In this document: piece after piece, positions 42,801-53,008 of the stretch
How positions within the stretch are numbered: the first letter of the stretch is position 1
Layout of the letters: each line of letters begins with the position of its first letter
Source: Eutreptiella sp. 'Long Island Sound 2002'
Lineage: Eukaryota; Euglenozoa; Euglenophyceae; Eutreptiales; Eutreptiaceae
Length of the DNA stretch: 64,000 bases
Direction: 5' to 3'
Assembly (NCBI GenBank): GCA_964036045.1
Contig: OZ038380.1
Location: forward strand, 70,230,186 to 70,294,185
Made by a program: the position numbers and the translations under genes
The notes under the pieces: generated by a model
What the model was told of the DNA's origin: nothing
Databases searched by the model: none
What the model saw: the letters and a program-made list of their open reading frames with translations, nothing else

Positions 42801-45800
42801 GCCCAGGACACCGCACGACAACACAACGCACCGAGCGGGCGCACCGGTGAACAGGAGCCAAGTGGCCCAGGACGCCGCACACACAACACATCACACCCAG
42901 CGGGCACACCGGTGAACGGGAGCCAAGTGGCCCAGGACACCGCACACACAACACAACACACCGAGCGGGCGCACCGGTGAACAGGAGCCAAGTGGCCCAG
43001 GACGCCGCACACACAACACAACACACCCAGCGGGCACACCGGTGAACGGGAGCCAAGTGGCCCAGGACACCGCACACACAACACAACACAACGAGCAAAG
43101 CAACACACCGAACGGGCACACCGGTGAACAGGAGCCAAGTGGCCCAGGACACTGCACACACAACACCACAAACCACGCGGGCACATCGGTGAACAAGAGC
43201 CAAGAGACCCGAGAAACCGCACACGCAACACAACACACCGGGCGGGCACACCGGTGAACAGGAGCCAAGTGGCCCAGGGCACCGCACACGCCAAGCAACA
43301 CACCGAGCGGGCGCACCGGTGAACAGGAGCCAGGTGGCCCAGGACACCGCACACGCAACACAACACACCCGGCGGGCACACCGGTGAACAGGAGCCAAGT
43401 GGCCCAGGACACCGCACACACAACACAGCACACCGAGCGGGCGCACTGGTGAACAGGAGCCAAGTGGCCCAGGACACCGCACACACAACACAACATACCA
43501 CACGGGCGCACCCGTGAACAGGAGCCAAGTGGCCCAGGACACCGCACACACAACACAACAAACCACGCGGGCACACCGGTGAACAGGAGCCAAGTGACCC
43601 AGGACACCGCACACGCAACACAACACACCGAGCGGGCACACCGGTGAACAGGAGCCAAGAGGCCAAGGACACCGCACACGCAAAGCAACACACCGAGCGC
43701 GCGCACGGGTGAACAGGAGCCAAGTGGCCCAGGACACTGCACACGCAACACAAAACACCCGGCGGGCACACCGGTGAACGGGAGCCAAGTGGCCCAGGAC
43801 ACCGCACACGCAACACAACCCACCGAGCGGGCACACCGGTGAAGAGGAGCCAAGTGGCCCAGGACAACGCACACACAACACAACACACTGGGCGGGCGCA
43901 CCGGTGAACGGGAGCCAAGTGGCCCAGGACACCGCACACGCAACACAACACACCTGGCGGGCATACCGCTGAATGGGAGCCAAGTGGCCCAGGACACCGC
44001 ACGACAACACAACGCACCGAGCGGGCGCACCGGTGAACAGGAGCCAAGTGGCCCAGGACGCCGCACACACAACACAACACACCCAGCGGGCACACCGGTG
44101 AACGGGAGCCAAGTGGCCCAGGACACCGCACACACAACACAACACACCAAGCGGGCGCACCGGTGAACAGGAGCCAAGTGGCCCAGGACGCCGCACACAC
44201 AACACAACACACCCAGCGGGCACACCGGTGAACGGGAGCCAAGTGGCCCAGGACACCGCACACACAACACAACACACCGAGCGGGCGCACCAGTGAAAAG
44301 GAGCCAAGTGGCCCAGGACACCGCGCACGCAAAGCAACACACCGAGCAAAGCAACACACCGAACGGGCACACCGGTGAACAGGAGCCAAGTGGCCCAGGA
44401 CACTGCACACACAACACCACAAACCACGCGGGCACATCGGTGAACAAGAGCCAAGGGACCCGAGAAACCGCACACGCAACACAACACACCGGGCGACACA
44501 CCGGTGAACAGGAGCCAAGTGGCCCAGGGCACCGCACACGCCAAGCAACACACCGAGCGGGCGCACCGGTGAACAGGAGCCAGGTGGCCCAGGACACCGC
44601 ACACGCAACACAACACACCCGGCGGGCACAGCGGTGAACAGAAGCCAAGTGGCCCAGGACACCGCACACACAACACAGCAAACCGAGCGGGAGCACTGGT
44701 GAACAGGAGCCAAGTGGCCCAGGACACCGCACACACAACACAACATACCACGCTGGCGCACCCGTGAACAGGAGCCAAGTGGCCCAGGACACCGCACACA
44801 CAACACAACAAACCACGCGGGCACACCGGTGAACAGGAGCCAAGTGACCCAGGACACCGCACACGCAACACAACACACCGAGCGAGCACACCGGTGAACA
44901 GGAGCCAAGAGGCCCAGGACACCGCACACGCAAAGCAACACACCGAGCGCGCGCACGGGTGAACAGGAGCCAAGTGGCCCAGGACACTGCACACGCAACA
45001 CAACACACCCGGCGGGCACACCGGTGAACGGGAGGCAAGTGGCCCAGGACACCGCACACGCAACACAACCCACCGAGCGGGCACACTGGTGAAGAGGAGC
45101 CAAGTTGCCCAGGACACCGCACACACAACACAACACACTGGGCGGGCGCACCGGTGAACGGGAGCCAAGTGGCCCAGGACACCGCACACGCAACACAACA
45201 CACCTGGCGGGCATACCGCTGAATGGGAGCCAAGTGGCCCAGGACACCGCACGACAACACAACGCACCGAGCGGGCGCACCGGTGAACAGGAGCCAAGTG
45301 GCCCAGGACGCCGCACACACAACACAACACACCCAGCGGGCGGTCCGGTGAACGGGAGCCAAGTGGCCCAGGACACCGCACACACAACACAACACACCGA
45401 GCGGGCGCACCGGTGAACAGGAGCCAAGTGGCCCAGGACGCCGCACACACAACACAACACACCCAGCGGGCACACCGGTGAACGGGAGCCAAGTGGCCCA
45501 GGACACCGCACACACAACACAACACACCGAGCGGGCGCACCGGTGAAAAGGAGCCAAGTGGCCCAGGACACCGCGCACGCAAAGCAACACACCGAGCAAA
45601 GCAACATACCGAACGGGCACACCGGTGAACAGGAGCCAGGTGGCCAAGGACACTGCACACACAACACCACAAACCACGCGGGCACATCGGTGAACAAGAG
45701 CCAAGAGACCCGAGAAACCGCACACGCAACACAACACACCGGGCGGGCACACCGGTGAACAGGAGCCAAGTGGCCCAGGGCACCGCACACGCCAAGCAAC

Positions 45801-46380
45801 ACACCGAGCGGGCGCACCGGTGAACAGGAGCCAGGTGGCCCAGGACACCGCACACGCAACACAACACACCCGGCGGGCACACCGGCGAACAGGAGCCAAG
45901 TGGCCCAGGACACCGCACACACAACACAGCACACCGAGCGGGCGCACTGGTGAACAGGAGCCAAGTGGCCCAGGACACCGCACACAAAACACAACATACC
46001 ACGCGGGCGCACCCGTGAACAGGAGCCAAGTGGCCCAGGACACCGCACACACAACACAACAAACCACGCGGGCACACCGGTGAACAGGAGCCAAGAGGCC
46101 CAGGACACCGCACACGCAAAGCAACACACCGAGCGCGCGCACCGGTGAACAGGAGCCAAGTGGCCCAGGACACTGCACACGCAACACAACACACCCGGCG
46201 GGCACACCAGTGAACGGGAGCCAAGTGGCACAGGACACCGCACACACAACACAACACACCGAGCGGGCGCACCGGTGAACAGGAGCCAAGTGGCCCAGGA
46301 CACCGCACACGCAGCACAACATACCACGCGGGCGCACCGGTGAACAGGAGCCACGTGGCCCAGGACACTGCACACACGTA
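39826..46380 (+). repeat. 65-bp satellite, about 100 units
   Basis: The unit contains CACCGGTGAACAGGAGCC, AAGTGGCCCAGGACACCGCA, CACGCAACACAACACACC and GAGCGGGC. Measured spacings are 65 bp (39956, 40021, 40086). Variant units (for example GAATGGGAGCC, or an extra CGAGCAAAGCAACACA) are themselves repeated about every 1.2 kb in the right half, a higher-order structure. The minus strand has no stop in the unit, and 65 is not a multiple of three, so all three minus frames stay open for thousands of codons without being genes. Confidence 0.95.
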
Positions 46381-46935
46381 GGGCGGCCGAGGGACAGGAA
46401 AGAACCAACACCCCATGGGTCGGACGCACTGGGGCGACCCAGGCGACCCACCGGGCCAGTGGCAGGAGCGGTACACCAAGGCCACTGGTCCGAGCCCGGC
46501 CAGGCTGCATCGGGGACCATGGCAAACGTCACCCGGAGCCATGGGAGCAACCGGTGACAGGCGAGCCAGTACACAGTCCAGGAGAGGGTCACCTGCCAAA
46601 CAGAGTGGCCCCGCAACTCAAGCCACAAGGATGAGGCGGTCGTACCGTAGACTAGCGGGAGCAATACCCCTTGTGGTGAGAGATACTCCACACGGCTGGG
46701 CAGCCCCCAGAGCTGCCGCCCAAAGGAGGGGGCATGTGGCCCTACCCATGGACACATGTGGGGACACCCTCCCACCTGGGACACATGGACCGGGTGGCCG
46801 CGACAATGCGTTCCCAAGCACATGCGGGAGCGGCTCAAGAGGCACATGACATAGGGCAGTGGGAGGGACAGGACGTCCCCTTGGTAAGACCTTCTTCCTG
46901 CATTGTCAAAGGAGGCATCCCGAGCTCCCGAAGAT
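46381..46935 (+). other. Unique sequence between the satellite and the (CCTA)n tail
   Basis: Moderately GC-rich, with no domain in either strand and no clear repeat. Its position directly before the tail suggests it is the 3' untranslated region of the inserted element. Confidence 0.45.
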
Positions 46936-46950
46936 ACCTACCTACCTACC

Positions 46951-47120
46951 TCTGTGACGTGGATGTTCGCCAGCCACTAGCGCAGGAGCTCTGCGACAAG
47001 TCGTTAATGCCCAGGTGGGTGCCAGGCCACCGAGAGGAGCGGCAGGCCCGCACACCTGAGGAAGCCCAAGACATACGGGGCAAAAACCTTTCAGACTCGT
47101 TGGCCTCCAAGGGAAGCGAG
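46951..47120 (+). repeat. 170-bp direct duplication, right copy
   Basis: Matches 36597-36766 and restores the RNase H reading (LMPRWVPGHREERQARTPEE), from which the LINE continues uninterrupted. Confidence 0.85.
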
Positions 47121-48617
47121 CTGCCATTGCCGCCGTACACACTAGATGCACCACATGGCATAGGTTTGGGAGGCACGGAGGCAGCCGGGCCGGCAAAGAA
47201 GTGGACCACGGCGACGCGACCACATGCCACTCCGGAGAGCGTGCACTGGGCCACTTGGCTGCCGGTAAAAGCGGAGCGCCGCAGGTTGTGGCTACAGTGG
47301 GTATGGGGGAATGTGTGGTGGAAAGGATGTATGCCGCCTTGGAAGAAGTGGACCCGACCATGCGCTCGGAGTGGATCCACACACCAAGGAACGGCACAGG
47401 CGCGGCTTGTACAGTGTGGGGCACGGAAGACACTGTTCCTGGACGAGTGGGCCAAAACCTGCTGATCTTGGGAGCCGATGGCCTGTATGTACTTGACCTG
47501 TGTGTCGAAGTTCCACATCCGTCTATCGCTTGTGGACCTAATCCCCCCCCACCACATGGCCAATTTCTGGTACAGGCTGGCGGTACACGGGTACCAATGC
47601 ATTAAGCCCGCGGGCGAATTGCGACCTAATCTCCCGAGGCCTCAAGACCTGGTCGAGGAACGACGCTCCTCGCCGGGCAGCACGGCCATCTGGTACACAA
47701 ACTTCCGCCGCAGAGCCCAGTATTTACCCCCAGCCGAAGAACGCATGGTTGGACAGTGCCACTACAACCCCCGAAAATGCGCGGTGACTGAATGCCTCCA
47801 CCGATTTGCAAAGGCCAACAGGGATCACAGGCTGGAAGCCACGCGTATGGTGGCGAGACTCCTGCGTCAACCATACACCACATCAAGGACGTGCTTGATT
47901 ATCAGGGCTTTGCCGGTTTTGAAAGGTGACGGACTCTCTCGGGCGGAAACCTACCTCGACGCGGGCATGCAACTAACGCTGTTCGTGGCTCCAACGAAGC
48001 GGTGGCGACCGGTGACCGGGGCCACCTACAGGGCGGCCAATAACCTTATGCAAACACCTCAATCATTGATCAGGCAAACCCTGAGGGGAATCCTGGCTCA
48101 ATGACAGGTTAATGTCAGGGTGGCAGTGACATGGACCTCGCACATGGACACCTGCGGCAAGGTGCTCGGCGTATCATCGCAGCGCACACGGTTTTGGTTC
48201 CACCACAGTGTCCGTGTGAGCCTGTATGCGTGGCACCGCACACAGCAACGCATCCTGTTGGGCACACTATCTAGTCTGCGCCGCCTCGGCACTAGAGTCC
48301 TGCCGCATACAGAATTGATGGACCAGGGGCTGCGTGCTGCGCTAGCCCATTCGGCCAAAGTCGCCAGGGCCCACATCAGCCACCAGCAGCTGGCCTACCA
48401 GAAATTCCGCATATGGGCTGCTATGGTGACCCCTAAGCTGGGGAACAGGGACACGTGGTTAACCGCAGCCAGGTGCAATACTTTGCAACTTGCCCGGGCC
48501 AGCCGACATAGATCCATGAAACAATGGCGTTAGGAAGTACTGGAGGAGGTACGGGCCTGCATGAACCGGTGGCTGATGGAACACCACGCCTGGATGGAGG
48601 GGGTCGCGGAGCAATGA
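47121..48617 (+). pseudogene. LINE-A C-terminal region after RNase H
   Basis: The reading continues from RNase H as LPLPPYTLDAPHGIG and ESVHWATWLPVKAERRRLWL, then must change frame around 47.4 kb. From 47478 one frame runs to 48617 with a TGA at 48102, a TAG at 48531 and a final TGA. It includes HMANFWYRLAVHGYQCIKP, TGATYRAANNLMQTPQSL, FWFHHSVRVSLYAWHRTQQR and ARAHISHQQLAYQKFRIW. LINE pol proteins often have a CCHC finger here; I do not see an intact one. Function of this region is unknown. Confidence 0.55.
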
Positions 48618-48669
48618 AGCCTGGTCACGGCACGAAACAAGAGGCCTGCCAGTACAGTTGCTCTGTCAC

Positions 48670-49090
48670 CGAGCCGGCGCTTTAAGCGATACAGGGCTCA
48701 CCACTCTGACGTCCCGGACTACATCCAACTAACTGGGGACCCTGAACTGACAGATACATGGGAGATCCAGCTGACTGTATCACCCAGGACCCACCGCGAA
48801 TGACCCCTGACTCGCTGCCCACATACTTCATAAAACACCTCTTGAAACTCAGGACTGGGCAGCCTAGCCCGCGGCAGAGCAGATCTGCGCTCCACGGTCA
48901 GCCGACTTGTGGGATAACTTGTCCCCAAAAGCATTCTCGACGGACGTGCATAACGCGCACGATGCCTGTGGCAAAAGTTTCGACGGCTGTACTGATGCTC
49001 AGCAACATGCCTATGTGTGCCCCTTCTTTGTCCATAGTGATACTTTGCACTTCGAACTCATGTGGCTCCGGAAGTCACAAATCAGTGATA
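48670..49090 (+). repeat. Segment duplicated at 50190-50505 and 51725-51810
   Basis: From GAGCCGGC through CTGGGGACCCTGAACTGACAG, GACTGGGCAGCC, CAGCCGACTTGTGGGATAAC and TTCGAACTCATGTGGC it parallels the later copy, which is interrupted by the TIR element at 50511-51724. This left copy preserves the empty target site (GGCTGTACTGATGC, near 48982). Confidence 0.75.
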
Positions 49091-49317
49091 CGCCGTGACA
49101 CCTGGATTCTTGGTCGGTGCCCGCACAGGGGAACAGGGATTACATCGCGTAATTTCCGTGAGATCTCCAAGGGAGCAGGTGGATATTCTCTCACCACATG
49201 GGAAATGGCATACTACACATAATCTTGATTTTGTGCAGCATGAAGCCGACACTGCGCCAAATCATGCACCGGAGGACATCTGCATATGCCAAGTCTTGAG
49301 AACTGGAGCTAGCACCT

Positions 49318-49509
49318 GTGCACACCGCTCACACCGACACAACTGAGGATGCACAGCGTCGCCACCACATGCCGAGTCACCCACCGCCATGGATGCGCGC
49401 GAATTGCGGCCATCACAACTTTAGAGGGAGAGAGCACTGCCGAAGCTGCCAGTCCACATACCGATCAGCGTGGAGCAGTGTACAGACGACAGTCAGGCGA
49501 CCACAATGA
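49318..49509 (+). pseudogene. Degenerate RanBP2-type zinc finger
   Basis: The frame at 49390-49449 reads WMRANCGHHNFRGREHCRSC. It fits W-x-C-x2-C-G-x2-N-x6-C-x2-C except that the first Cys is Arg (CGC). RanBP2-type fingers bind single-stranded RNA or ubiquitin. Here it probably belonged to the N-terminal protein of a retroelement, but that is inference. A frame change near 49500 separates it from the following low-complexity ORF. Confidence 0.5.
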
Positions 49510-50249
49510 GTGCCACAATCACAAACACACTGAAGAGGCCCGGATGGAGCGTGTCGGTCAAAGAAGATCAGTGCCCGAGGAAGCAGAATCGGAGGGGGAC
49601 GGCGGACAGTACCACGTGTACAGCAGTGGCCACCGCTAGGGCTCCAAACGCGAAGAAGAACGAACCGCACCACAAGCCCGAAGGCACGGGTCTGGTGCCC
49701 CGCAAGCGTCAGAGGGGAGGCGAGGCGGCGCCAGCCCCCGTCCCCGACGGGGCGGCGTGCGGCCGCCGCTCTCCCCGACTGGCCGCAACACAAGAATTCG
49801 CCCGCACATACCCGCCGTACCGAGTATGCGATCCTGCACCGCCGATTTGCACAGCGGTGGTACCTTGGGGAGTCGCCAGTCAGACCAATCAGCCAGCTGC
49901 AGTGCCTGATAGTCCCATGCATATGACGACATCTGGATCAGAGGCGGCACCTACGAAGCAAGTTCACTTCCACGTGCCACACGCCACGTCTGGTCTGTCG
50001 ACATGGAAAGGCGCCACCAGGGGGCTCCATGAGGCAGCAGAGAGCGCACAGCTGCCCGTTGCCAGTGCCGAGGGTTCAGTGGCAGTGAACATGCGTCCCG
50101 GGGCACATGACGATCCTGACATTGGCGTGAGGGACGAAATGATGTTAGGCAATTTGCCTATGAGTGCTCCATCCTTACTTTATCATAGAGCCGGCATTTT
50201 AAGCACTATAGGGCACACCACTCTGACGCCCCCGACTACATCCAACTGA
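49503..50249 (+). CDS. Low-complexity ORF, possibly the retroelement N-terminal protein
   Basis: About 245 codons, Lys/Arg-rich at first (NAKKNEPHHKPEG, VPRKRQRGGEAAP), then Pro/Ala-rich, with VHFHVPHATSGLSTW in the middle. It ends just inside the duplicated segment (LTPPTTSN). No domain is recognised. It lies directly after the RanBP2-like finger in another frame, so both may have been one protein. The first ATG after the frame opens is used. Confidence 0.3.
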   Translation, partial: TMSATITNTLKRPGWSVSVKEDQCPRKQNRRGTADSTTCTAVATARAPNAKKNEPHHKPEGTGLVPRKRQRGGEAAPAPVPDGAACGRRSPRLAATQEFARTYPPYRVCDPAPPICTAVVPWGVASQTNQPAAVPDSPMHMTTSGSEAAPTKQVHFHVPHATSGLSTWKGATRGLHEAAESAQLPVASAEGSVAVNMRPGAHDDPDIGVRDEMMLGNLPMSAPSLLYHRAGILSTIGHTTLTPPTTSN

Positions 50250-50505
50250 CTGGGGACCCTGAACTGACAGTTACATGCGGGAGCCAGCTGACTTGATCTC
50301 GGGGGGCCCACCGCGAATGATTCCTGACTCACTATCAACATTCTTTAGAGAACATCTCTTGAAGCTGAGGACTGGGCAGCCAATGCCCGTGGCAGAACAG
50401 ATCTGCACACCACTGTCAGCCGACTTGTGGGATAACCTGTCCCCACAGGCGTCCTCGATGGACGTCCATAACCCACACGAAGCCGTGCCTATAGTTACGG
50501 CGGCT
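50190..50505 (+). repeat. Second copy of the duplicated segment, split by the TIR element
   Basis: Homologous to 48670-48985. It continues after the TIR element at 51725 as GATGCTATGCAACTTGCCTATG and runs into the gag region of the third Ty3 element, where the two copies part. Confidence 0.7.
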
Positions 50506-50510
50506 GTAGT

Positions 50511-51724
50511 CTTAGCCCACGCAAACTGCACCCCCTTTTTTTCACCTAAGCACCTAGATTTTGTCACCGCAAAAAATAGTTTTTTATGCCATCTTGGAAA
50601 TACTGTTTTTCAAATCCTCCCAAAAAATGCATTTTTCATCAGTTTTGCCCATTTTTTGCTGTTTTTAGGGGGGTCAAATAACCATTCTTTAGTCCAAACT
50701 CAGAGGGTTTACCGGTCATTTTCCCCGAAAAAAAATTTTGTTAGCTAATTTGAAGAATACCAATTTTTGGATCGTCTGGAAAACTATTCAAGATGGGCGC
50801 TGTTCACACATCCGATACATGTCCACATGAAAAAATACTTATTATGGGAGGCTGAGTGCTCGAAGCCTCGCGCACTCAGCCAGCTGAAGTGAGATTTTCA
50901 GGCTTTTTTGAGATCTCTTTTTGACATCGGAAGTGGCATGAAGCAAGGATGGAGCAAAAGCAAAACTGCAAGATTCAATATGGGTTAAAGACTTGCACAG
51001 CGGAACACTCAGTGCGCGAGGGCTCGCACACTCAACATGCTAGAAGCATGGGTTTTTGAATACCCCTGACTACTTGCATTCTGCCGATAGCCTCCAAAAA
51101 GCTTTTTGAGATTCCTCCCTTTTGGAAGCCTGTGAAAACAGTGAGCTCAAGAGTAGCGAATAGACTATCCTCCTCTAGAGGACTTGCTTCATAGGTCCTG
51201 TGAGCTAGCGCTTCTGACAAACTCTTGTACAGCCCCAAAAGATGGGAGGCTGGGCACCTCATTTGTAGGTAAACTAACTGAAAATCGTGTGTTTAGCAAG
51301 GACTGAGGGCAACCCGCCTTTTTAGATCTATTACACCTTACATAGTGCATGGCGTGTACAAAACGTCCATTGATTGACCACTCTTGCTGCTGACATGACC
51401 CGAACGGTACACCATGAGGCACCCATGAAGACATCAGAGCCTCATTTGGCATGGAATACTGTTTATTCAGAACCATTGGGAAATACACTTTCTGCATAAT
51501 TGAGTGCGCGAGGCCTCGCGCACTCAACAGGCCAAAAAAAAAGGTTTTTTTCATACCTCTGACTACTTGCATTCCGCTGATAGCCTAAAAAAATATATTA
51601 TGGGATTCCTCCGTTTTTTAATTCTCAGTTTTCAGGTGGAAACACGCGGAAACTGCGCGTCTTTTTTTTGCATACAAATGCCGCCCTTGAGGTGACAAAC
51701 AGGGTGCAGTTTGCGTGGGCTAAG
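50511..51724. mobile_element. 1.2-kb TIR element (non-autonomous DNA transposon)
   Basis: The left end CTTAGCCCACGCAAACTGCA(CCC) is an exact inverted match, 23 bp, to the right end at 51702-51724. It is flanked by 5-bp duplications GTAGT (50506-50510 and 51725-51729). The related segment at 48.98 kb shows the uninterrupted site GTACT. The interior is AT-rich, has no long ORF, and contains three copies of a 28-bp palindrome plus a ~125-bp direct repeat. A 5-bp duplication fits few superfamilies (Transib is one), but termini alone do not decide. Confidence 0.92.
51000..51625 (+). repeat. Direct repeat of ~125 bp inside the TIR element
   Basis: 51000-51125 and 51500-51625 share the palindrome, CTGACTACTTGCATTC, GCTGATAGCCT-type sequence and GATTCCTCC in the same order. 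Confidence 0.75.
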
Positions 51725-51735
51725 GTAGTGATGCT

Positions 51736-52690
51736 ATGCAACTTGCCTATGTGTGCCCCTTCCTTGTTTATAGTGATACTTTGAACTTCGAACTCATGTG
51801 GCGGCGGAAGTTTAGAAAAACAGATGTGGAGGCCAAATGCTCACTCATCCGAAAATCCTGCAAGAAACAATACCTACATCGCCGGGTCAACTTGTCAATA
51901 GAAAAATGTAAAACATGGAGAGAGGTGCCTCAGCGCCTAGAGCGCATGTATGTTGTGTACGAGACGGACCTCAGTGTCCTTACGGCCATTGAAGAACTCC
52001 CCATGCTCCCTGAATTTCCTGCAGCTCCGGGTATCTGTGAATTTGTCTGTGAGTTGGTGTATCTGTTCTCCAGACTAACCCCAGGGTCCTTAGGTCCTAC
52101 TGAGCCTCACTTGAGGCTAGTGGAGAGGATGCCCCCTAAAGCGTGGGAAGTTTGTTCTTCTCCTCTTGCATAGCTATGACCACGCCATGGGGCTTGGAGG
52201 TATTTCCAGTTTTTCCTCCCCCCTCGATAGCCAGGGAAACATTCTCGTTTGTATTTTTGTTAGCCTTGGACTCCTTCCCGAATGTTTTCGGAGAAACTGA
52301 TCCATATGAGAGTCGTTTGCTCTCTCTCGAGAGCGAGTTCGACCAAAAGCTCGACCAACCCATCGTGGGTATGGGTCCTCTTCTACTACCGTCCTGTTGA
52401 CGAAGAGGGAGGACTGTGTCATGCGGCCGAATCTGACGGTTGCAGCTCTTGTCTGCTGCAAATCAAGACGCGGCAGACCAGTAAAGATGATACAGCCATG
52501 AAACAGCAGGATCACTTCAGTTGTACCATCACCTGTGGGTTGTGCGGAAAGAGTCGGCACTACGAAGACGAGTGCCACATCAAACGCAGGGCTAGTGAGA
52601 AGCTAAAACAAGAGGAGGAAAAGAGACGAAATGGCCAAGGAAAGGGCCAAGGCCAAGGCAAAGGCCAAGGCCGTGATGATGAGAAGGGCT
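51736..52690 (+). pseudogene. Ty3 gag with CCHC zinc knuckle and an inverted internal segment
   Basis: The first 130 residues (FELMWRRKF, RVNLSIEKCKTWREVPQRLE, TDLSVLTAIEELPMLPEFP) look like a gag capsid region. From about 52165 the plus strand loses sense, but the minus strand of 52165-52375 reads THDGLVELLVELALE and NDSHMDQFLRKHSG, as expected next in this gag family. From about 52375 the plus strand resumes (LFYYRPVDEEGGLCHA) and ends with the knuckle CGLCGKSRHYEDEC (C-x2-C-x4-H-x4-C) and a Lys/Gln/Gly tail. I infer a local inversion, relying partly on memory of related gag proteins. Confidence 0.6.
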
Positions 52691-53008
52691 GACTGACTGG
52701 CCGAGGTACTGGCAAAGACGCCGGCGGTGGTCCAACCTCTCAGCGGTGTTCCTCCATACCGTTTGCCTTTGCAGTTCATAACCCGAACCCTAAGGGCAAG
52801 GGGGACAAGGATGGTAAGGGCAAACGAGCTAAAAAACGCCTAGCACCACCCTCCACACCTATCTCAGCTGACAAATCCCCTACCAGGAAAGGGGAAAATC
52901 AAAAGAAAAGAAGGCTCCACTAGATGGCCCTGAGCCTAATGAAAGCAGGTGTGGAGGAAAAATTCCCGGATGAGGAGTAGGGTGGCGGCTCTGAAGAGGA
53001 CGATTTGG

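Larger units (their letters stand above)
36767..46950 (+). mobile_element. 10.2-kb repeat-rich insertion with (CCTA)n tail
   Basis: It lies between the 170-bp duplications and ends in (ACCT)3ACC at 46936-46950, the same kind of tail as the LINE fragments ending near 8356 and 28471. That suggests a plus-strand LINE insertion. Its body is AC-rich simple sequence (36.8-37.8 kb), a 251-bp repeat, a 61-bp repeat, a 65-bp satellite and about 550 bp of unique sequence before the tail. No RT or other domain is visible, so the parent element and its machinery are unknown. Confidence 0.6.
32461..48660 (+). mobile_element. LINE-A: non-LTR retrotransposon with endonuclease, RT and RNase H
   Basis: Plus-strand order: a short ORF (32464-32781), APE-type endonuclease, RT, RNase H, then a long C-terminal region to about 48.6 kb. 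The RNase H is split by a 10.2-kb insertion at 36767-46950. Frame changes near 34530, 35505 and 36450 and stops at 36204, 48102 and 48531 show it is dead. I could not find its 3' tail. Homology to the segment duplicated at 50.2 kb begins at about 48670, so LINE-A ends before that. Confidence 0.75.

Noticed and set aside
39826-46380. CRISPR-like appearance of the regular array
   Set aside because: The units are contiguous and vary throughout; there are no constant repeats with unique spacers. The context is eukaryotic retroelements without cas genes.
40487-46847. Minus-strand ORFs of 2012, 1635 and 1318 codons with Cys/Leu/Pro repeats
   Set aside because: All three minus frames are open over the same 65-bp satellite. 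The period is not a multiple of three and the unit lacks stops, so the frames are a composition artefact.
48102-48104. In-frame TGA as a recoded (selenocysteine or reassigned) codon
   Set aside because: The same reading frame also has a TAG further on, and LINE-A has several frameshifts. Ordinary decay explains it.
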